From assembly GCA_963719275.1 (NCBI GenBank), contig CAVRBT010000010.1, forward strand, positions 434,001 through 498,000: DNA of 64,000 nt. The letters run 5' to 3'. The position numbers and the translations under genes are program-made. Positions 55,901 through 63,298 of this stretch are shown one piece after another. The notes under the pieces are model-generated. The model searched no databases, had not been told where the DNA came from, and saw only the letters and a list, made by a program, of their open reading frames with translations. Position 1 is the stretch's first letter. The number at the start of each line of letters is the position of its first letter. The stretch is from AC-32 sp963719275. GTDB taxonomy: Bacteria > Actinomycetota > Thermoleophilia > Gaiellales > Gaiellaceae.

Positions 55901-56980
55901 ATGGAGCCCCAGCGGGAAGCAATCCTGAAGGCACTCGAGCAGGTCATCGACCCCGAGCTCAAGCGGAACGTCGTCGAGCTCGACATGGTGCGCGACGTGC
56001 GGATCGAGGGCGGCGACGTCACCGTCGGCATCGCACTCACGGTCGCCGGTTGCCCGCTTCGCTCGAGCTTCGAGCAGCAGGTCGCGCAGGCGCTCGCGCC
56101 GGTGGAGGGCGTGCAGCGCGTCTCGCTGGAGTTCGGCGTGATGACGCCCGAGGAGCGGAGCGCCTTGACCGCGCGCCTACGCGGGTCGGTCACCGAGCGG
56201 ACGAAGGGCATCCAACTCGACCGCTCCACGCGCGTGATCGCGGTCGCCAGCGGCAAGGGGGGCGTCGGCAAGTCGACCTTGTCGGCCAACCTCGCTGCCG
56301 CGTTCGATCGCCTCGGCCAGCGAACCGGAATCCTCGACGCCGACGTCTACGGGCATTCGATTCCGCACCTGCTCGGCGTCCATCAGAAGCCGGTGGCGGT
56401 GGACCGGATGATCGTCCCGCCGGTCCGCGGCGACCTGAAGCTGATGTCGATCGGCTTCTTCCTGGAGGAGAACGAGCCCGTGATGTGGCGCGGGCCGATG
56501 CTGCACCGGGCGCTCGAGCAGTTCCTCACCGATGTCCACTGGGGCGAGCTCGACACGCTCGTGGTCGACATGCCGCCGGGCACGGGCGACGTCTCGATCT
56601 CGCTCGGCCAGCTGCTGCCGCGAGCGGAGGCCGTGATCGTGACGACGCCGCAGCCGCTGGCGCAGGAGGTCGCGGCGCGCGCGGCGCTCATGGCCCGCAA
56701 GACGAACATGCGCCTGCTGGGCGTGATCGAGAACATGAGCGGCGAGGCGTTCGGCAGTGGGGGCGGCGAGCGCCTGGCCGAGGAGCTGGAGGTGCCGCTG
56801 CTCGGCCGTGTGCTGCTGGACGCACGGCTGCGCGAGGCCGCCGACGAGGGCGCGCCGCTGGTCGAGACCCATCCGGATTCCGAGCCGGCGCTGGCGATCC
56901 TCGCGGCCGCGGAGGCGATCGTCGCGACGAAGCGCGAGCAGGGCGTCGGGATCGTGAAGTCCCTGCCGGTCGTCGGCTAG
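55901..56980 (+). CDS. mrp: Mrp/NBP35-type Fe-S carrier ATPase with DUF59 domain
   Basis: 359 aa. N-terminal MIP18/DUF59 domain (residues 5-85; VIDPELKRNVVELDMV, VAGCPLRSSFEQQV) and a deviant Walker A SGKGGVGKST ATPase with DADVYGHSIPHLLG, PVMWRGPMLHRALEQFL and DMPPGTGDVSISL. It loads Fe-S clusters onto target proteins. The CxxC that usually follows IENMS is absent (IENMSGEAFGSGGG), as in several actinobacterial homologues, so cluster binding would rely on other ligands. Its stop overlaps the convergent gene by 4 bp. Confidence 0.93.
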   Translation: MEPQREAILKALEQVIDPELKRNVVELDMVRDVRIEGGDVTVGIALTVAGCPLRSSFEQQVAQALAPVEGVQRVSLEFGVMTPEERSALTARLRGSVTERTKGIQLDRSTRVIAVASGKGGVGKSTLSANLAAAFDRLGQRTGILDADVYGHSIPHLLGVHQKPVAVDRMIVPPVRGDLKLMSIGFFLEENEPVMWRGPMLHRALEQFLTDVHWGELDTLVVDMPPGTGDVSISLGQLLPRAEAVIVTTPQPLAQEVAARAALMARKTNMRLLGVIENMSGEAFGSGGGERLAEELEVPLLGRVLLDARLREAADEGAPLVETHPDSEPALAILAAAEAIVATKREQGVGIVKSLPVVG

Positions 56981-57798
56981 CGGTACCCGGTCCGCGCGAG
57001 GAAGCGGCGCAGGCGCCGCTCGAACGCGACCCTTGTCCGCTCGCCGTGGATGCGGCCGCTGCGCGAAAGCCGGTCGATCGTCCTGAACGCCGCCTTGCAG
57101 CGATCGAGCATGCACTGGTCGGCGGCCCACGCGGCGATCACGCCCTGGTTGGTGCGTGTCTTCTTCCGGCTCATCGCCTCGTGCCAGAGCGCCGTCGAGT
57201 CGCGCCGGATCTCGCTCGCGTACTGGTGCGTGACGACCGTCAGCCCGCCCTGCCGGAAGCTGAGGATGCGCACCGGCCAGCGCGAGTCGGCGAAGCTCGA
57301 GAACGCGTAGGAGAAGCGGTCGTCGCGTGTGACCAGCTCCTGCTTGCCGTCGTGCTCGAGGTCGGCGAGGACGTAGCCGAAGTTGCCCCAGATGTGGACG
57401 TTCGTGCGATAGCCGGCGCCGCCGACGTAGCGGTAGATCTGCGTGTACCAGCAGCAGTGTGCGCCGCCCCAGTAGAGGTCGAGCACGACCTCCGGCTCGC
57501 CGTCGCCGTCGAGGTCGGTGATCGACACGGAAGGGCGGTGCTCGAAGTAGCGCGCCGGCTGGGCGTTGAAGCCGCCGCGCGGCGGCCGTCTCAGCCGCGC
57601 CGAGAAGCGCGTCTCGCCGAGGCGCTTGATCGTGAGGCGCTGCTTCGCGAAGCGGAACTTGGCGCGGTCATAGGTGTACGAGAAGGTGGCCTCGACGTCG
57701 CCCGACCGCGCTCGCTCGACATGCGGCTTCGGAGCCGCGGCGGCGTTCGCCACGAGCACGGCTCCGAGCGCGACGGCAAGCGCTGCGGCCGGTCTCAC
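56977..57798 (-). CDS. Secreted FG-GAP/VCBS-like protein of unknown function
   Basis: 273 aa from GTG 57798; signal peptide MRPAAALAVALGAVLVANA. The mature part has an EF-hand-like FG-GAP motif ITDLDGDGEPEVVLDLYWGG followed by AHCCWYTQIYRY, and a second degenerate repeat FGYVLADLEHDGKQELVTRD. The C-terminal half is basic and helical (QGVIAAWAADQCMLDRC). It may bind calcium and a surface ligand. I do not recognise a named family. Confidence 0.78.
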   Translation of the reverse strand: MRPAAALAVALGAVLVANAAAAPKPHVERARSGDVEATFSYTYDRAKFRFAKQRLTIKRLGETRFSARLRRPPRGGFNAQPARYFEHRPSVSITDLDGDGEPEVVLDLYWGGAHCCWYTQIYRYVGGAGYRTNVHIWGNFGYVLADLEHDGKQELVTRDDRFSYAFSSFADSRWPVRILSFRQGGLTVVTHQYASEIRRDSTALWHEAMSRKKTRTNQGVIAAWAADQCMLDRCKAAFRTIDRLSRSGRIHGERTRVAFERRLRRFLARTGYR

Positions 57799-57924
57799 GG
57801 GCGCGTTATAGCGATGAAAGGTGAAGGGCGCCACGTGGGCGCCCTCCAGGAGTTCCAGCGGACCCCGGGGTCTCCGCTTGGAGCCCCCGCTGAAACTAGA
57901 GACTTAGACGACGAGGAGACGCCG
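57799..57924 (+). promoter_or_regulatory. Structured leader region before the Ldh2-type gene
   Basis: Two strong inverted repeats: GGGCGCC-ACGTG-GGCGCCC near 57828-57846 and AGCGGA-CCCCGGGG-TCTCCGCT near 57857-57878. They precede the GAGGAG ribosome binding site and TTG start at 57925. They could form an attenuator or protein-binding RNA; no known riboswitch consensus was recognised. Confidence 0.4.
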
Positions 57925-58701
57925 TTGGCTGTTGCACTCCGTAAGGATTTCGTGAGCATGCGTGAAGACGAGTTACTGGGAACGCTGCGCGGGCTCGGTT
58001 TCGACGAGGCCGACGCCCGCACGCTGGCCGACCACTTCCTCGACGCGGAGCGGCGCGGCAAGACCGGCCACGGGCTCTCGCGGGTCGAGTGGCTGGCGAC
58101 GCGACCGTTCGAGCTCGATCCTGCCGCGCGTCCTCGTCGCGTCCTCGACGAGCCGGGCTACCAGCGCTGGGACGGCAACGGCGCGCTCGGCTACCTGACG
58201 CTGGCCGCAATCATCGAGGGGCAGCTCGCGGAGCCGCCGCAGCACTCGCGCCTGGTGGTGGCGCAGCGCTGCTTCCCGACGGGGATGCTGGGCTACTGGG
58301 GCCGGAAGCTCGCGGAGGGCGGCCTCGTCGCCGCGCTGACCGCAACCTCACCGGCACGGCTCGGCCACCCGGACGGCGGTCCGAAGCTCGCCGGGACAAA
58401 CCCGCTTGCGATCGCGATCCCGGCTTCGGACGGCGAGCCGCTCGTCAGCGACGTCTCCATGGGCCGCGTCACCTACGGCGAGGTACTGGCCGGCGAGGCA
58501 GCCGAGGACGAGCTGGTGCCGTTCGGCGGCGAGCACGCACACAAGGCGTTCGCGCTCGCGGTCGGGCTGCAGCTGCTCGTGGACTCGCTCGTCGCCGCGC
58601 CCGGACACGGCGCCGTGCTGCTCGTGGCGCGGCCGGAAGCCGACCCGCTGCTTGCGCTACGAGCCCGAGCCGGCGGCGTCCGACTGCCCGGTCAGAGCTA
58701 G
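57925..58701 (+). CDS. Malate/L-lactate dehydrogenase family (Ldh2) oxidoreductase, compact
   Basis: 258 aa from TTG 57925 with GAGGAG 6 nt upstream (ATG 57958 is in frame). The Ldh_2/MDH2 family signature is present: DEADARTLADHFLDAERRGK, GHGLSRVEWLA with the catalytic His region, then PKLAGTNPLAIAIPASDG, VSDVSMGRVTYGEV and HKAFALAVGLQLLVDSL. It is ~80-100 residues shorter than usual at the C-terminus, and the NADH-binding SNHFG-like block is changed. It overlaps the convergent cupin gene by 45 bp. Confidence 0.82.
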   Translation: MAVALRKDFVSMREDELLGTLRGLGFDEADARTLADHFLDAERRGKTGHGLSRVEWLATRPFELDPAARPRRVLDEPGYQRWDGNGALGYLTLAAIIEGQLAEPPQHSRLVVAQRCFPTGMLGYWGRKLAEGGLVAALTATSPARLGHPDGGPKLAGTNPLAIAIPASDGEPLVSDVSMGRVTYGEVLAGEAAEDELVPFGGEHAHKAFALAVGLQLLVDSLVAAPGHGAVLLVARPEADPLLALRARAGGVRLPGQS

Positions 58702-59328
58702 AAAGCGCGGGTCGTCCTTGACCGATGCGAAGTCCTCGTCGTCGGGCGCGTACTTCGCGACCTGCTCGCGGTCGAGCTCCGCAGCGCGCTCGAGCTGGGC
58801 GAGCGCCTCGTCGTTGTTGCCGAGCCGCGCCTCGATGCACGCGAGGTTGAACGGGCCCTGCCACGCGCCGGGGTTCGCGTCGATGCCGGCCTGCAGCTCG
58901 CGCCGGGCTCCTTCTTCGTCGCCCTGGTCGAGCAGCGAGACTCCCGCGAAGACCCACTCCCAGCCGGAAGGCTGGAAGACCTCGCCGGGTTTGGCGCCGA
59001 TGCCGAGCACCGTCGTGTCGGGCTCGGCGGCGACGGCGCCGCGCAGCGTCCCCGGCGTGCAGTGGACGAGCGTCCCCGTCGGCGCGTCGTGCTCCTCGCC
59101 GTCGACCATGAACGTCGCGCGGCCGCTGATCACGACGTAGAGCTCCTCGTGCCCGCTCTCCTCGCGGTGCTCCTCGACCACGCGCTGGCCGGCCTCCTCG
59201 GCGGTGTACGCGTTGACGCCGAAGGCCTTGATGTCGAAGTGGCGCCGAACGGGCCTCCACGTGAGCCCCTCCTGGCCGGAGATCGGGTAGCGCTCGAGGT
59301 CGTCGATCCGGGCGATGCGTCCGCTCAC
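58657..59328 (-). CDS. Cupin domain protein with C-terminal TPR-like repeats
   Basis: 223 aa. Residues 30-120 form a cupin (GVNAYTAEEAGQRVVEEHRE, GHEELYVVISGRATFMVDGE, APTGTLVHCTPGTLRGAVA), and the C-terminal part carries TPR-type helices (GVSLLDQGDEEGARRELQAG, GPFNLACIEARLGNNDEALA). The metal ligands His, His, Glu are partly kept. Function unknown. Coupled by a 4-bp overlap to the DUF1028 gene upstream. Confidence 0.85.
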   Translation of the reverse strand: MSGRIARIDDLERYPISGQEGLTWRPVRRHFDIKAFGVNAYTAEEAGQRVVEEHREESGHEELYVVISGRATFMVDGEEHDAPTGTLVHCTPGTLRGAVAAEPDTTVLGIGAKPGEVFQPSGWEWVFAGVSLLDQGDEEGARRELQAGIDANPGAWQGPFNLACIEARLGNNDEALAQLERAAELDREQVAKYAPDDEDFASVKDDPRFLALTGQSDAAGSGS

Positions 59329-60170
59329 GTTTGCCTCCTCAGCTCCTCGAGTACGACGGGATCGACGCGCTCGACGCCGTCAACGCGCTCCTCCAGGTTC
59401 TCCTTCCCGGCCCAGGTGAAGAACGATTCCCCGAGGTCGCCGGCGTAGCCCAGCCGGCCGAGCCGCTCGCGCAGCTCTTGCTCGAGCTCGTCGTCGACCT
59501 CGAGCCACTCTTCCCGCGGCGTCTCGCCGAAGATCGCCTGGTGCATGACGTGGATGCGGCGCAGCTCCTCGAGAGGGCGCTCGTGCTCGTCGACGCGCAG
59601 GTCGACGACGCTGTCGGAGAGCCCCGCGTAGCCGCCGTCGCGCTCGACCACGAGCAAGGCCGAGGACTGCTGCCCGCGCCGGTCTCCGCCCGCCGCCTGC
59701 GCCGCGTCCATGCAGTCGAGCAGCCGTTCCGCCAGCGGCCGGCCCGACGTAGCTTCGAACGTCTCGGCGATCGCGTCGACGGTCTCGGCCGAGACGAGGA
59801 TGTTCCCCTGCGCCGCGTAGCACGGGCCCATGCGACCGCCGGCCCAGTCCATGCACTCCGCGCCGGTGAAACTCGAGCTGCCGCCCTTGCCGTCGACGAC
59901 GCCGAGCTGGCGGTGATCGCGGCCTTCGTCGGCCGAGGTCAGGCGCTCGACCACCTCCACCGCGCTCAGCCCCTCGCGCAGCAGCGCCAGGCCGTCGGGC
60001 CCGTAGCGCGGGTTCGCCCAGGCCTGGGTCGCGATCGCGCCGACCTGCGGCTCCGCCCACGGCACGACGGAGCCGACGCCGAGGAACTTCGACTGGGTCG
60101 CCACGCCCCACTGGCCGGCCTCGAGGTCGCAGGCGGCGATCGAGTAGGTTGCTACGAGCGTCCTACGCAC
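59325..60170 (-). CDS. DUF1028 family protein (Ntn-hydrolase-like)
   Basis: 281 aa from GTG 60170. TYSIAACDLEAGQWGVATQS, VGSVVPWAEPQVGAIATQAW, NPRYGPDGLALLREGLSAVE, CYAAQGNILVSAETVDAI and RGQQSSALLVVERDGGY are the DUF1028 blocks. The domain is related to N-terminal nucleophile hydrolases, but a processed nucleophile at the start is not obvious here. A C-terminal helical domain (residues 205-281) is present. Biological role unknown. Confidence 0.92.
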   Translation of the reverse strand: MRRTLVATYSIAACDLEAGQWGVATQSKFLGVGSVVPWAEPQVGAIATQAWANPRYGPDGLALLREGLSAVEVVERLTSADEGRDHRQLGVVDGKGGSSSFTGAECMDWAGGRMGPCYAAQGNILVSAETVDAIAETFEATSGRPLAERLLDCMDAAQAAGGDRRGQQSSALLVVERDGGYAGLSDSVVDLRVDEHERPLEELRRIHVMHQAIFGETPREEWLEVDDELEQELRERLGRLGYAGDLGESFFTWAGKENLEERVDGVERVDPVVLEELRRQT

Positions 60171-60209
60171 CGTGGCGAGGTCATGTCCGGTCGCCCTATC
60201 CCGTCGCTT

Positions 60210-60485
60210 CTATCCATACGTCAATTCGGTGAGGTCGAGCTCCAGCAGCTCGCGTTTCGACTCGGGCACGAGCACCGAGGCAACCTCCGGCCGCGCGAGT
60301 GCCGCCTTGACCCCTTCCGCTGAGTCTGTCCGCACGACCACCGGCCGCCCGTGCTCGTGGGCCTCTCGCAGCGCCGTCTCGTCGGAGACGCCGTCCAATA
60401 CGAGCGCGTCGTCCACGTCCAGCTCCCCCTCGATCGCGATCTCCGGCACACGTCGGCCGGTCGAGCCGAACCAGCGCTCTCTCAA
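60210..60485 (-). CDS. Small hypothetical protein
   Basis: Up to 91 aa from a TTG at 60485, or 79 aa from GTG 60449, which gives PEIAIEGELDVDDALVLDGV, SDETALREAHEHGRPVVVRT and VLVPESKRELLELDLTE. Codon usage and GC pattern look like coding sequence, the product is acidic and soluble, and the frame is on the same strand as both neighbours. I do not recognise a family. Confidence 0.5.
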   Translation of the reverse strand: MRERWFGSTGRRVPEIAIEGELDVDDALVLDGVSDETALREAHEHGRPVVVRTDSAEGVKAALARPEVASVLVPESKRELLELDLTELTYG

Positions 60486-60532
60486 GCGATCACCTGGCGT
60501 TCAGATCGTCTGTGGCGGGCCGTGAAAAGCAC

Positions 60533-61228
60533 CTAGATCGTTGTCGTCTCCCCGGGCTGCAGCTCGATCACCTCGACCCCGGAGGGCGCGTGCTGCCGCA
60601 GCTCGTCCGGGGTCCCGGCGAGCAGCGGGAAGGTGCCGTAGTGGCACGGAATGCAGCGCGTCGTGCCGAGCAGCTCCAGCGCGACGCCCGCCTCGCGCGG
60701 ATCCATGGTGAAGTGCCCGCCGATCGGCAGGATCGCGACGTCGGGCGAGTAGATCCGCCCGATCAGCTGCATGTCGCCGAAGACGCACGTGTCGCCCGCG
60801 AAGTACAGCTTGGTGCCGTTCTCGAGCTCCATCACAATCCCCGCCGCTTCGCCCAGGTAGGTGAAGTCGTCTGCGCCGCTCGAGTGGAACGCGTTCACGA
60901 GCGTGAACTTCACGCCTGCGGCCTCGACGGTGCCGCCCTTGTTCGACCCCGGCATCTCGCCGACGGGCGCGCCCTGCTGGCCGAGCCAGCCCTTCAGCTC
61001 GACGTTGGCCACGATCTCCGGCGAGAACTGCTTGCTCAGCGCGACGGTCTCGCCGACGTGGTCGTTGTGTCCGTGCGTGATCGCGATCACGTCGATCCGC
61101 TCGGGCTCCTTCTCGGCGTCGGGGCATTTCGGGTTCCCGAGCCAGGGGTCGATGTAGATCCGCTTGCCGCCGGGCGAGTCGACGCGGAAGCTCCCGTGGC
61201 CCAGCCACGTCACCGACACATCGGGCAT
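60533..61228 (-). CDS. UPF0173 metal-dependent hydrolase (MBL fold)
   Basis: 231 aa from ATG 61228 with AAAGGAG as ribosome binding site. Metallo-beta-lactamase fold: VTWLGHGSFRVDSPGGKRIY, DPWLGNP, metal motif ITHGHNDHVGE, FHSSGADDFTYLGEAAG, YFAGDTCVFGDM, and IGGHFTMDPREAG with the C-terminal CIPCHYGTFP. Matches the UPF0173 family throughout. The substrate is unknown. Confidence 0.95.
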   Translation of the reverse strand: MPDVSVTWLGHGSFRVDSPGGKRIYIDPWLGNPKCPDAEKEPERIDVIAITHGHNDHVGETVALSKQFSPEIVANVELKGWLGQQGAPVGEMPGSNKGGTVEAAGVKFTLVNAFHSSGADDFTYLGEAAGIVMELENGTKLYFAGDTCVFGDMQLIGRIYSPDVAILPIGGHFTMDPREAGVALELLGTTRCIPCHYGTFPLLAGTPDELRQHAPSGVEVIELQPGETTTI

Positions 61229-61298
61229 GTGCGCTCCTTTCACAGAGGTGCGCTGAGCGTAACGAAGGAGCCGCGACGCGGACGCCGAACCCCGTTTC

Positions 61299-61646
61299 AT
61301 GGCTCGCCGGGCGATACCCGTTGCGCTCGTGATCGCGGCAGCGGCGGCGGACGGGGCAGGGGCTCACCGGCTTGCGTTCTACGCCCTCCTGCTCGCCGTG
61401 CCGGCCGCGGCGGTGGCAGCGCTCGAGGCCTTCGGCCACGTGTTCGAGGGCAACCGCGACCACCTGCACGCGCTGCTCTGGACGGTCGTGCTCGGCCTGC
61501 TCGTGATCGGAGCCGCCGTGCGCGCGCCGGAGGTCACCGAGGGCGTCGTTCCGGCGCTCGGCCGCTCTACGCTGCTGGCCTGCCTCGGGGTCTTCTGCGT
61601 CCAGGCCGCCGTTTCGGCGGCCGGCGAGTTGCGCAGTCGCCAGTAG
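61299..61646 (+). CDS. Small membrane protein of unknown function
   Basis: 115 aa, three hydrophobic helices (about 21-44, 60-76, 88-108) with a conserved-looking EAFGHVFEGNRDHLHALLW segment between the first and second. Divergent from the UPF0173 gene with 70 bp between starts. The TAG stop at 61644-61646 is part of the AGGAGGG terminus of a family A repeat. No family recognised. Confidence 0.65.
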   Translation: MARRAIPVALVIAAAAADGAGAHRLAFYALLLAVPAAAVAALEAFGHVFEGNRDHLHALLWTVVLGLLVIGAAVRAPEVTEGVVPALGRSTLLACLGVFCVQAAVSAAGELRSRQ

Positions 61647-61809
61647 GAGGGCTTGACGAAACACCGGCTGTGCCGCCGGGACGCGCTGCTCGCCCCGATG
61701 CTGCGTCCTCAGTCGTATCCGTAGCCTCCGGCTACGGGTACTCCCTGCGTCCTCGCCTCGGAACGACCATCGCGCCCCGGCAACGAGCGGAGTTCCGCCA
61801 ATCCCTCCT
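61645..61809. repeat. Family A long palindromic element, copy 3
   Basis: 165 bp filling the gap between two convergent genes. Termini AGGAGGGCTTGACGAAAC and, on the other strand, AGGAGGGATTGGCGGAAC. Apical hairpin CCGTAGCC-TCC-GGCTACGG. Both flanking stop codons (TAG of the membrane protein, TAG of nuoN on the other strand) read directly into TAGGAGGG, so each end of the element supplies a stop codon. Confidence 0.9.
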
Positions 61810-63298
61810 AGAACAGGAGTGACGAGGCCGCTTTCTTCGCGGCGTCGATCAGCGGCTGGACCGCGAAGAACGAGCCGACGGTGACGACGAGCGCTGCCGC
61901 GACGGCCGTCTGCAGCGCGCGCTCGGGCGCAGGCGAGCCGCCTGCCACCGGGGCCAGTTGCAGCTCCTCGGAAGGCCGGAAGTACATCGCGCGGATCACG
62001 CCGAGGTAGTAGTAGAGGCTCAGGGCCGTAGCGGCGACGCCGACGATCACGAGCCACGTCCAGCCGGTCTCGTACGCAGCGGAGAAGACGTAGAACTTGC
62101 CGACGAAGCCTCCGGTCAGCGGGAACCCCGCGAAGCCGAGCATGAAGGCGACCATCGAGATCCCGAGCAGCGGCCGCTCCCAGCCGAAGCCGGCGAGGTT
62201 GTCGAACGTGACCGGCCGGTTCAGCTCGCGCTCGCGCGCGGCGACGACCGCAAACGCGCCGACCGACATCGCGCAGTACGGGATCAGGTAGTAGAGGAGC
62301 GCGCGGGCGCCGAGCGCGTTGTTCGCCGCGATCGCGATCAGCATGAACCCCGCGTGCGAGATCGACGAGTAGGCCAGCATCCGCTTCACGTTGCGCTGGA
62401 CGAGCGCCGCCAGGTTCCCAACGGCGAGCGAGGCGCAGGCGATTGCGGCGACCGTCACCGTCCAGAGGCGCGCCTCCTGCGGGAACGCGGTCACGAGCAC
62501 CCGCAGCATCAGCACGAGCGCGACCGCCTTGGTCGCGGCCGACATGAACGCCGTCACCGGAGTCGGCGCGCCCTCGTAGACGTCGGGCGTCCACATGTGG
62601 AACGGCGCCGCCGAGGCCTTGAAGCCGAGCCCGCCGATGAGGAGCGCGAGTCCCATCACGAGCAGCGCGTCGTCGCTCAGGCCCTGCTGCTGCACTACCT
62701 GCGCGATCCGGTGGAACTCGAGCTCACCGGTGGCTCCGTACACCAGGGCGGAACCGAAGAGCAGCATCGCCGAGCCGAAACCCCCGACGATCAGGTACTT
62801 GAGGCCGGCCTCGAGCGAGCCGACGAGCTCGCGGTCGATCGCGCAGAGGATGTAGAGGCTGATCGAGAACCACTCGAGGCCGAGGAAGAGCGTCATCAGG
62901 TTGCCCGCGGTGGCCAGGAACGCCATGCCCGCCCCCGCCCAGGCCAGCAGGGCGTAGTACTCGGCGATGTGGTCGTCCGCCATCGGCTCGCGGTACGAGG
63001 TGCCGATCGCGAGGATCCCGGAGCCCGCGATGATCATCGCCGTGAACGCGCCGAGCCGGTCGCGCTGGATCGCGTCGGCGATCACGCCGTGGCCGTTCGC
63101 ACTCTGGTCGAAGAGGATCGCGGCGGCGACGAAGGCGCCCACGAAGCCCGCGAGACCCACGTACGCGGCGACGATGCGCCGGTCGACGCGCGGGACGAGC
63201 ACGGCGACGAGCAGGTTCACACTGCCGGCGGCGAGCAAGGCCAGCGGCGGCGCGAGGGCGGCCCAGTCGATAGGCGGGGTGTCGAGCGCGAGGATCAC
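61808..63298 (-). CDS. nuoN: NADH-quinone oxidoreductase subunit N
   Basis: 496 aa from GTG 63298, which overlaps the nuoM stop (GTGA). Fourteen or so TM helices of the antiporter-like subunit family. Conserved LFLGLEWFSISLYILCAI with the key Glu, GLKYLIVGGFGSAMLL with the Lys, FKASAAPFHMWTPDVYEGAP and RMLAYSSISHAGFMLI carry the proton-pumping residues. It is the last gene of the nuo operon; a family A element follows it. Confidence 0.96.
   Translation of the reverse strand: MILALDTPPIDWAALAPPLALLAAGSVNLLVAVLVPRVDRRIVAAYVGLAGFVGAFVAAAILFDQSANGHGVIADAIQRDRLGAFTAMIIAGSGILAIGTSYREPMADDHIAEYYALLAWAGAGMAFLATAGNLMTLFLGLEWFSISLYILCAIDRELVGSLEAGLKYLIVGGFGSAMLLFGSALVYGATGELEFHRIAQVVQQQGLSDDALLVMGLALLIGGLGFKASAAPFHMWTPDVYEGAPTPVTAFMSAATKAVALVLMLRVLVTAFPQEARLWTVTVAAIACASLAVGNLAALVQRNVKRMLAYSSISHAGFMLIAIAANNALGARALLYYLIPYCAMSVGAFAVVAARERELNRPVTFDNLAGFGWERPLLGISMVAFMLGFAGFPLTGGFVGKFYVFSAAYETGWTWLVIVGVAATALSLYYYLGVIRAMYFRPSEELQLAPVAGGSPAPERALQTAVAAALVVTVGSFFAVQPLIDAAKKAASSLLF

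Noticed and set aside
57799..57924. Known riboswitch (fluoride, ZTP, others) in the leader of the Ldh2-type gene
   Set aside because: No consensus core of these classes was found; only two simple hairpins are seen.
56050..58701. 883-codon plus-strand open frame
   Set aside because: Only the last 258 codons (from TTG 57925) are protein-like; the rest is an out-of-frame shadow of mrp and antisense to the FG-GAP gene.
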